Assembly: GCA_029224185.1 (NCBI GenBank)
Contig: CM055191.1
Location: 18,709,760 to 18,773,759 of the forward strand
Length of the DNA stretch: 64,000 nt
DNA from: Karalla daura
Lineage: Eukaryota; Chordata; Actinopteri; Chaetodontiformes; Leiognathidae
Direction of reading: 5' to 3'
A program made the translations under genes and the position numbers. Positions 56,258-64,000 of the stretch are shown one piece after another (position 1 is the first letter of the stretch; the number at the start of each line of letters is the position of its first letter). The notes under the pieces are model-generated. The model was not told the origin of the DNA. It ran no database searches and saw only the letters and a program-made list of their open reading frames with translations.

Positions 56258-57733
56258 ATGAACAACTTGAATGATCCCCCTAGATGGAACATCCAACCAG
56301 ACCAGAGAGGGAGGGGGGCGGGGGCCGGCGATGGGAACCAATGGAACTATGCCCTGCTGGTCCCCATGCTGGGACTGGCTGCGTTTCGTAAGTTACATAG
56401 GAGATGTGGTTGTCAGGCATTGTGTACGTGTGTTCCAGGATTAGGTAACTGATAGATCAGGCTGTAGTTGTTTAAATGTTGTCTTTGGTATAGGTCATGG
56501 GGGATAATAATGTGTTAACATATATGTCACTTTTCTGAAGAATGATAAACAACATCCCACTTGCAGTGTAACCAAAGTGGTTGAAAGTCTTACCTGCTTT
56601 ATATCCAGTGGTGGTTCATACTGCATCTCCAGTGCACCTAGACAGGGGATACATCCTGGACAGGTCACCAGTCCATCACATTGAACACATACACAGACTT
56701 GCATGTTTTTGGACTGTGGGAGCAAACGTTACACAATGGTCACCGTACTATTTAAGTGACTACGAAAGTATTTTTTGAGTTGCAGTTCTCTATTGCAATC
56801 TCACTAAACAAGACGTTTTCTGGGATGCTGTGGTGCTTCCATTATCATTTGTAACAGGTGCAGTAAAATTCTACAACTGCTGTTTTGTGCTTCACAAAAT
56901 TAAGTAAACTTTCATATCTTCTCTTTACGTTCTCATGTCCACACTGTACCCTTAGGATGGATCTGGACTAGAGAGTCTCAGAGAGAAATCCAGAGGGCCA
57001 AAGCTCAATATGATAAGGATGTGTGCACAATAAAAAGTGAGATGGAGATAAAGTACCGAGAGACACTGACCGAGAGACGCAGGGCGGCAGCTACGCTAGA
57101 GCTGGAGCTGGAGAAGGAGAGACAGAGGGTCAAAGGTTACAAGCAGGCCCTGGTCTCACAAAGCCAGCAGCTGATGGATGAGCGGAAACAGTTGCAGCAG
57201 GTAAAAGCTTGTCTTTCTACCTCATACTCCATTTCTGCTGCTGTGCATGTTAAGCCTGTGATCCAAACTCTTTTACCCTCTACAAGGAGCGTGAGGCATT
57301 GGAGGAAGAGAAGCAAAGGCTGGTGAAGTCTGGTGCTGCAGGGGCTGTGCTGCGGCAAGCCCTGGAACGAGAGAATGACTGGTACCATCGAGCCAATGCT
57401 ACTCTGAAGGAGCTGGAGGGGCAGCTGGTGGATCGTCAGAATGCCTACTGCTCCCTCATCCAACCTCGAGAGCAGCGTCTGGAGATGGAGAAGAACATGC
57501 TGCTGAAGGTCGTCAAGGAACCAATCAGTGCGGAACTGGATCTCGAGTCTGATCTGAAGGACATTTTTAAAAGAGATAAGCACTGTGCTGATCTTCTAAA
57601 CATGGACAAAAGGAAGAATGGAAGCCTCATGTGGGTTTACCTCAAGTACTGGCAGCTGCAGGTCACTGTCCAGAAACACAAGAGAGCCGAGGAAGCTGTA
57701 TTAGGAGAGAAAATGCAGTCTCACTCAAAGTGA
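56258..57733 (+). CDS. ccdc127: Coiled-coil domain-containing protein 127
   Basis: CDS join(56258..56387, 56956..57200, 57287..57733), 273 codons against 260 in human. The N-terminus MNNLNDPPRWNI and the segment WNYALLVPMLGLAAFRWIW are near identical to human CCDC127. Residues about 31-47 form a hydrophobic stretch that may be a membrane anchor. A long coiled coil (about 48-165) follows, then the conserved block RQNAYCSL and the C-terminal SLMWVYLKYWQLQV. Introns lie within the Arg44 codon (phase 1) and after Gln125 (phase 0). The function is poorly known in any species. The head-to-head position with sdha matches the human locus, which supports orthology. Confidence 0.95.
56590..56730 (+). 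repeat. L2-like repeat in ccdc127 intron 1
   Basis: CATCCTGGACAGGTCACCAG, TCCATCACA, ACACATACACAGACTTGCATG and TTTTTGGACTGTGGGAG are the landmarks of the common fish repeat. The same repeat occurs at the matching place in the partial copy (about 63335). Confidence 0.75.
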
Positions 57734-59155
57734 GAAAAGACAAACACATGATTGGGTTATCACATGACTCAGAGATTATTGAAAGTACATGGATCAGGAA
57801 TGGAGAATGCATGTCTTTTTCAGTCTTTACTTGAACGTTGTTACTATGGTAACGCCCAAGAGGTAATCATCCAGATCATGTTTAACAAATGAAAGTTCCT
57901 CCCTAAAACAATGTAAAACTAGGTTTTGGAGACTGCCCAAACACTGCATTGGATTAATTAGTTTTGCATTTGCTGTGTGAGAATAGGCTGATCATAAAAA
58001 GGCAAATTATTATGTTGCTATCCTTAAAGGATGCACAACTTCAATTTAATCCTCATTCGTAGAGGACCACAAAGCAATGGCAATTACTCATGTGCACTTG
58101 TGTCTGTCAGTTTCTTTTCCTCCACCCCAGGTATGAATTCCTAGCATGAGATAAAAGAAAGGGAAAACAGTAATCATCACAATAACTAATACTTTAAACA
58201 AAATTCCAGGATTACTAAACACATCATTAAGAATATTTTCCCATCCACATTTTGGTGGAAATGTCTCTGGAGTGTGTTTTTCTTTCTGTAGAGTGTGTTA
58301 ATGCCTTGTTTTAATTGTGTGAGGTACTCATCATGATTTCTGCGAACCCGGGCTGTCCTTATATCCATGACATCACTGTGACGTGTGTTTCTATAGATGA
58401 TACATGGCCTTAATCAGTAGAATAGATGGTCTGTTACCAATCATTTCATTCATAGTTCGAGCATACGATTCAGGTTTCTGGGATTTCATGGCAGGGACAA
58501 CACTTGATAGATAGATACCTCTGGGAGGTTCCCTTTGGGAAATTGAGGAGGGTGAGATACTAAGGGTACAGGCTGATGAATAGTGAGTGTCAATTCAGGG
58601 AGACAGCAGACAGGTGTCATCACAGGATTAGTGGTCTGTCAGAAAACTGCAGTCAGTATTTACTTCCTTGAGCACTGAATCCACCTGTCTGCACATGGAG
58701 TTGGTAATGTTTTGCTTATAAAGTCTCATTTCCTCTAACCGCACAATGTCTCACTTCTGCATTTAAGTGCACAGTTGTTAGCATTAGTGGCAAGCAGTAC
58801 AGGTATTGCTGACAATAATTGCCATCACACTCACATGGTGCCAGCAGTAGCTTTCCTCAAGTTGTCGTTCAGGATCCAACGAGTGCATGTCTGGGAGGTG
58901 CAGCGTGACAGTAGCTGAGTGTATGAAATGTAGGCTGTAGAAAGTGTTGAAAGGGAATAGTGAAAAATAATGCATGCAAGATGTTTCTCAGGGCTGCTGT
59001 TAGCCTGAAGGCCGCACTATGAAAACCCTTCAATAAGGGAAAAGAGCTCAAATCAGTGCTCAGAATTTTAGGACAATGCTGCTCAAACGGCACCATTATT
59101 GCTTCATATGACTGTGTTGTATACAAAGGGTTAAATAAAGATGCTGAATTTAACC
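57734..59155 (+). other. Probable 3' UTR of ccdc127
   Basis: No further coding exon. The nearest good signal is AATAAA at 59134-59139, giving a 1.4-kb 3' UTR. The stretch is otherwise unremarkable. Confidence 0.45.
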
Positions 59156-60347
59156 ACCTTGGTTAATAAGAACTGGATCACAGGTTCACACTAGCTGACT
59201 CTACCCTTTGGTGAAATCCTCCAAATAAATCTTTCATCATTTCCAGGTGGTTGTTGTCTTCTCCTTTTTTTTATAATCTGAAAGGTAGTGCCTTGTTTAG
59301 CCGCTTGTCATTTTTAGAGGAAATTGTTTGCTGATTTAATTGGGAGGGGGAAAGAACAGTCAAGCACTTAAATAAGGTAACTTGTACTGTCTCGTGTATT
59401 TGTCAAGAGTGCGCGGATCCAATATGGGATGTAACGCTCCGCCCTTTTTCGGTAGCAGAAAATATCTTGAATAGAAACCATTCTGTTTCTCTTCTGGGGG
59501 CACTATCTGGACCGCTCCTCTGTGCAGCAAAGATTCGATTCGTTTTTGCAAAATGTGTGCTTCTTCCCCTTGATAACAAAATCATGTCGATTCTGGGCAG
59601 GTTGGATGCGAACTGGAGTCTGTAACCCCTGGTTACAGTTCTTAGTACCCAGTTTGTAGTCACGCTGTTCACGACAATAACGAGTGGAACCACCAGTTAA
59701 ACACAGCCGGATCTGTAAGAAGATGGGGTTATGTCTCCCCCTTGTGGCGCCAGCCCGTCCTGTCCCGCAGGTAGACCGGGCCGCCGCACCACACACTGGG
59801 TTATGCTTCCCCCCGTGTGGTCTTTGTGAAACCTCGAGTTTCTCCTCCCGCCATAAAAGTCTAATTTTTGACCATGGACTAACCGTTTCTTGATGATCCA
59901 GTGGACGTAGAGACAGTTTTATTTCACAGGGTGTTACACATAAGTCGAGAGATCAATTGCAGACTGAAAATAGGCCCGTGCCCTCTCGACATTTTTCTTT
60001 TTTGACCGGTACCGTTTGACTTCAAGTTCACAGTCCATTAAATACATCCATAAACTCATTCATCCTCATATCACCAACATCATCATCTGTCAACGTGCCC
60101 TTTTATTGGAGCAGATTATTTGTGCAGGGTTACGTTTCTTAGTTAACGGGAGTTTTTAGACATGGTGCTGCAGCCTCAGACTGGGATGACTGAATTTCTT
60201 TTCGGGTTTCTGGCGTGACTGGTTGTATATGGAATATTCTAATCACGCTACCTCACAAAATGAGGAAGACTGTGTGAATAGGAAGTCCATTCAGAGCAGT
60301 TATGTGCAGGTAAATTGATTATTGTCTCAAAATGTCATACTGCATCA

Positions 60348-60690
60348 CACTGCAAAAACTCAAACTCAGATCAAGAACTTTTTTCTAGTCAAAATGTCTC
60401 ATTTCCAGTCAATACAAATATCATTACTGTACACGTACAAGACGCATCACCTTAAAGTTAACTGTATTCTACCTATTTCACTTAAAATACTATTTAACTT
60501 GAAATAAGTACAAATGTCTTATCAGTCTCAGTAAATGGAGCATCTGTGTTAATTACAATTATTGCACGGTCAAATGTGCTTGAAAGAAATGAAAATTGTC
60601 TAAAAACAAGTCATTGGTGGGGGGGTCTTATTTTAAGTGTAAAGAGATTTGTTTTGACTAGAAATATGTAATTCTTTGCGCTATCAAGAT
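60348..60690. repeat. MITE-like repeat
   Basis: Starts CACTGCAAAAACTCAAACTC, followed by CTAGTCAAAATGTCTCATTTC, with CTTGAAATAAGTACAAATG, TCTTATTTTAAG and TTTTGACTAG further on. The inverted motifs CTAGTCAAAA and TTTTGACTAG at the two sides fit a non-autonomous DNA transposon common in fish. Confidence 0.6.
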
Positions 60691-60814
60691 CTGACTATTT
60701 CTTGTCCAACTCCTGCCGAGCAAGACGTGATGCCGTGTTTCCCACTCGTTGCCGTGATGACTCGTTGAATTGGGGCTCCACTGCACTGATAATGGCTTTT
60801 TAAAGTCACATACT

Positions 60815-60936
60815 TACTCCAAGTGAAACTCTGAGTTGATCAAACTAACTCAAATCTGTTGTTCTGGAACCAAAAATTCAGAGTTTCCTATCTCAAAGTA
60901 GATCAACTCACAGTTCAGGTTAGACTCAGAGTTTGT
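60815..60936. repeat. Inverted-repeat (MITE-like) element
   Basis: AACTCTGAGTTGATCAAACT on the left is mirrored by AGACTCAGAGTTTGTTGAAC on the right. An internal TTCAGAGTTTCC and GATCAACTCAC suggest nested short hairpins. Confidence 0.45.
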
Positions 60937-62917
60937 TGAACATCTTTATTTGCAATGTCAAAAATATATGTGCAATATTTGTGAGCATTCGTGCACTGTT
61001 GTGTGATTAAATGGCACAACTGAGTCTCTGCGGAGGACTTGGAAGACTGCGGAAGACCTTGAACATGTCCTTTCTGGATTGAGTCGAAATGGAACATCTG
61101 CCAGAGGGGGGCAGGCTTCTGGTTGGGTCAGCTGGTCCCCTCTGCAGGCAGTGGCCTAGACGCCTCTTTTTACCTCCCTGCACGGCTGCTGAGGCAGGTT
61201 TACTCCCCTGCACCACACTGGGAGTGAAAGGCTTCCCTGCCCATGCACCCTTAAATTCAGGAAGATTGCTCTGGGTGGCCGCCTGAGCTTGGGGCTAACG
61301 TTTAGGGATGTGGAAACCTGGTTAGGCCGCAGCCTGGGTAAACGTGTGGGGGGGTGCTGCAGGGGGTGGAGCTGGGCCTTTTCCTTCTGTGAGAGACTTG
61401 AGAGGTTCAGCCATCACTCTTTCCTACGTGATCATGAGGGCCACAGCTCTACCGGAGGCCTGGACCCAACATCTGTGGAGGCATAGGCAGAGGCCTGCCA
61501 CCACGCATACTTCTTCCCACAGTGTTGCAGAGGATGACGCTGTCATGCTGTCCTGCAGTTTGGCTTGAAGGGCCAGCAGCAACTATGAGGCGTTCCAAGC
61601 CCTCGTTGACATGGCTATGGCTTTATAAGCTTTTTCAGTGAGTGAAGACTGTAAGCAGTCAGCCTTTGACAGCAGGTAGGGTCCCGTTACGGTCATGGAA
61701 GCTTTCTGGGCTCGGTGGAGATGAGATGCCAGTAGAGGTTCGACTGGCGTGTGAGGTGTGAGAAGCCTTTCTCCTCCATATCTGCCCAACCTCCCTGAGC
61801 AAGGTTCATGGCAGTGACTGGATTGCTCCACGACCGGTTTGCCTCCACCAGGCATTTGGGGAAAACTGACAGCAGCTGTCTAGCAGAGGGTTTGGCCTTG
61901 AGAAGCCGTCTGCCGTCGTGAGGAGATGTGGTGGTCTTTACGGGGGCTCCTGGCCACATAATGCCCAGCTTTGCAGCTGCCCTTTTGCAGACATGATGTA
62001 GATTGCTGCTGGCTGGTGGGTCTGGGGATCCACTGCTCCCTGCATCCCCAGACTCAAGCTTTGCAGCTGAAGAGAGGGTGAAGGAGTTATCCCTATCCTC
62101 CTCATCCTCATCAGACCCGAGGCTAATGGGCTGGTCCCCTGACTCCTCATCATCCATCCATGATGATGTCCTCAAGCTCCGGACTCATCTTTGTCAGTGA
62201 GCGTAGTGATAGTGTCAAGCTGATCACCTCAGCTCTCTCTCATGGGGATGTCTCTCCCTGAACTTTCTATTGAATCCTCCGTTGGGAAAACGGTTACCCA
62301 CATCATGGGGTTCACGTGTGACATAGACTAGCTCTTACCCTCAGAAAGCTTTGCAGCCTTCGGTGACTGGTGACTTGCTCGTTGAACTATTAGCTAATTC
62401 AGCTACACCTGCTTCTGAGAAGATGTTTCTGGGAACGAGAAGAAGTTGAAGACTGGTGGTGTGATGTAGCATCCAGCCCTTTATAGGAGGATGAAGTCCC
62501 TCCTCCGGAGAGCTGCCAGTCAGGAATGGTGAAGTGGGAACAGCATGAAGGGCGTGTCCCATACTGAGATAACGAAGCGAATGTTGAAACAGAACTGGTG
62601 TTTTGGTCTGCCCTGTGTGTGTAAGTACCCGCAGCCTCCATGAACAACTTGAATAATCTCACAAGATGGAACATCCCACCAGACCAGAGAGGGAGGGGCA
62701 CAGGGGGTGGCGATGGGAACCTCTTGAACTATGTCAAGGTGTTCGCCTGGCTGGCACCTGCTGTATTTCGTAAGTTACAGAGGAGATGTGGCTGTCGGGT
62801 GTTGTGTACATGTGTTCTATGATTATATAACCAATAGATCATGCTGTAGTTGCTTAAATGTCTCCAAAAGATTTTTTGGTATAGGTCATGGGGAATAATT
62901 ATGAATACCCTACTTCC

Positions 62918-63036
62918 TACTACAAAAACCAGTTTAGACCAGTTGACCAAAATCTAGCTAAACCATCAAACTATCAAACCAGCTAAAACCAGCTGAACGA
63001 ACCTTGGCTGGTCTAAACTGTTTTATTTTTGTAGGA
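62918..63036. repeat. MITE-like hairpin, copy 1
   Basis: CTACAAAAACCAGTTTAGACCAG on the left against CTGGTCTAAACTG, then TTTTATTTTTGTAG on the right: long terminal inverted repeats over about 120 bp, with ACCAG-rich internal sequence. It lies in the intron of the ccdc127 copy and is absent from the parental intron. Confidence 0.7.
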
Positions 63037-63149
63037 GTGTTTGTAATGAGCCATTTATCCCTACTGATATATTTCGTGACTAATGAAAATGTTAGCCCCC
63101 TCTGAAATTACTTCCACAAGAAGCAGACTGCAGCTGGCTAGCTAGCTAG

Positions 63150-63253
63150 CCCTACTAGAAAGACCAGATTAGACCAGCCTAGACTGGTTAAACTAGTTTG
63201 ATGATTGAGCTAGGTTTCGGTCACTTGGTCTCATCTGTTTTTTGTGGTAGGGA
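63150..63253. repeat. MITE-like hairpin, copy 2
   Basis: CCCTACTAGAAAGACCAGAT on the left against TTGGTCTCATCTG, then TTTTTTGTGGTAGGG on the right. It is a diverged member of the same family as the hairpin at 62918. Confidence 0.6.
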
Positions 63254-63334
63254 AACAGACTTGCTGTGTGACCAAACTTACTAAGTGGTTGTCTTAACTG
63301 TTTTATACCTAGTGATATTGCAGAGGTCAACTGC

Positions 63335-63420
63335 TGGCTATCTCCAGTGCACCTAGACAGGGAATAAACCCTGGATGGGTCATCAGTCCATCACAGGAAA
63401 CACATACACAAACATGCATG
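63335..63420 (+). repeat. L2-like repeat fragment in the ccdc127 copy
   Basis: TCTCCAGTGCACCTAGACAG, GGAATAAACCCTGGATGGG, TCATCAGTCCATCACAGGAA parallel the sequence at 56620 in the parental intron, so it came along with the duplication. Confidence 0.7.
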
Positions 63421-63483
63421 CTTTCCTTTCTCATCTCCTCACTGTACCCTCAGATTGGATCTGGACCAAAGAGTCTCAGAGAT

Positions 63484-63964
63484 CTCAAAGACTGCACTAC
63501 ACTAGTTTCTTAACACACAAACAACTCAGGGTTGATTCTTTATGAATAGAAAATTTACTTGCAGCAAGGAGTACAGAGCAATGATTACATTCAGATCTAC
63601 ACTGAGGAACAGCTAAGTGCTTGAAGCTTTCATACATAGTTGTTGATAAGAAGACAACTTTTTGAGGGTGAGCTCACAGTCACGCCATGAGCTCAGAGAC
63701 ATGCCATATCCTTCAGCCGATACTTTTTATTCTTCTTCTTGGGCTTTTTGGGTTCAAGCCATTTTAAACAGTTCTGTAGTTGTTTTGTATCTGTTGTGTT
63801 CGCACAATCAAAGGTCAGAGAGACACATGAAACATGCACACATCCTTCAGTAGTTTTCTATTAAGTACAGCATTTTTGAGCACATGATTTTGCAAACACA
63901 AGAGAGTACAGAATATACAAAACATTGATATGATAACATTTGTTATGTACATATTTCTTAACAG
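63484..63964. other. Unexplained insertion in the ccdc127 copy
   Basis: Sequence with no match to ccdc127 lies between the broken exon 2 copy and an exon-3-like block at the window edge. It has no useful frame and I see no clear terminal repeats. Confidence 0.4.
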
Positions 63965-64000
63965 TACAATCAAGCTCTGAATGAGCTGGAGGATCAGCTG
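63965..64000 (+). pseudogene. ccdc127 exon-3-like fragment at the window end
   Basis: Reads YNQALNELEDQL, against ANATLKELEGQL at 57391-57423 of ccdc127, with about 25 of 33 aligned bases the same. An acceptor-like CTTAACAG precedes it, although this point lies inside exon 3 in the parent. It continues past the window. Confidence 0.5.

Larger units (their letters stand above)
59360..62590 (-). mobile_element. Decayed DIRS-type (tyrosine recombinase) retrotransposon
   Basis: Read on the minus strand, the order is leader, gag, reverse transcriptase remnant. The leader (about 62590-62200) includes a GGGACACGCCCTTCATG-type end. The gag-like ORF begins near 62175 (acidic N-terminus, then LHHVCKRAAAKLGI) and continues after a frameshift to about 61360 with the family-like ATLWEEVCVVAGLCL. 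The RT remnant at 59693-59360 reads WVLRTVTRGYRLQFASNLP in one frame and VQIVPPEEKQNGFYSRYF with LDPRTLDKY in another, so at least one frameshift is present. I see no YR recombinase or RNase H. The element is truncated, and MITE-like DNA (60348-60936) lies between gag and RT. The family call is from remembered fish DIRS proteins. Confidence 0.75.
62640..63483 (+). pseudogene. Partial second copy of ccdc127 (exons 1 and start of 2)
   Basis: 62640-62769 is an open copy of ccdc127 exon 1: 130 bp, the same length and same donor (CGTAAGTTAC), preceded by the same upstream sequence (TTTTGGTCTGCCCTGTGTGT...TACCCGCAG). It reads MNNLNNLTRWNIPPDQRGRG and replaces the conserved WNYALLVPMLGLAAF by a diverged LNYVKVFAWLAPAVF. 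The exon 2 copy starts at 63454 (ATTGGATCTGGACCAAAGAG; first codon Arg becomes His). It matches the parent only to about 63483, then runs into unrelated sequence with a stop at 63541. This is a decayed tandem duplication. It may resume at 63965. Confidence 0.8.

Overview
The window looks like the left end of a teleost fish chromosome. It opens with about 3.3 kb of C-strand telomeric repeat (CCCTAA)n, interrupted by six copies of a ~167-bp subtelomeric satellite. It then passes into ordinary vertebrate-type DNA: short exons with GT/AG introns, AATAAA signals, long CA/GT microsatellites, and fish-type transposons (Tc1, DIRS, MITE-like hairpins, an L2-like tail repeat). Two genes have clear vertebrate orthologues: SDHA on the minus strand and, head to head with it, CCDC127 on the plus strand, the same arrangement as human 5p15. 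FXYD genes with several tiny exons also fit a bony fish. All assignments come from reading the sequence; no searches were run.

Layout. 1-3475: subtelomere. 5237-6891: a five-exon gene for a small type I membrane protein with one Ig-like domain; I do not recognise it by name. 12460-13764 and 21603-24663: two FXYD-family regulators of Na,K-ATPase. 25686-26460: a decayed repeat array that once encoded coiled coil. 30055-44596: a proline-rich dispanin (CD225) membrane protein split by a 13.3-kb intron. 45535-49550: gene-free, with an internally deleted Tc1-like element and a dispersed repeat. 50128-55319: complete sdha, 15 exons and 663 codons. 56258-57733: ccdc127, three coding exons and 273 codons. 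59360-62590: a decayed DIRS-type retrotransposon on the minus strand. 62640 to the window end: a partial second copy of ccdc127 containing two MITE-like hairpins and an unexplained insertion.

How the genes relate. The distal 45 kb holds four small membrane proteins (Ig, FXYD, FXYD, dispanin), three of them under 160 residues. FXYD proteins modulate the sodium pump; some dispanins modulate membrane trafficking or fusion. The proximal part is the conserved mitochondrial pair: SDHA is the flavoprotein of complex II, and CCDC127 shares its intergenic promoter region. I found no convincing rRNA, tRNA or CRISPR. The features I consider most unusual are the composite telomere/satellite structure, the Asp-to-Asn change in the FXYD signature of the first FXYD gene, the unnamed Ig-like gene, the 63-bp coiled-coil array, and the partial ccdc127 duplication next to a DIRS element.
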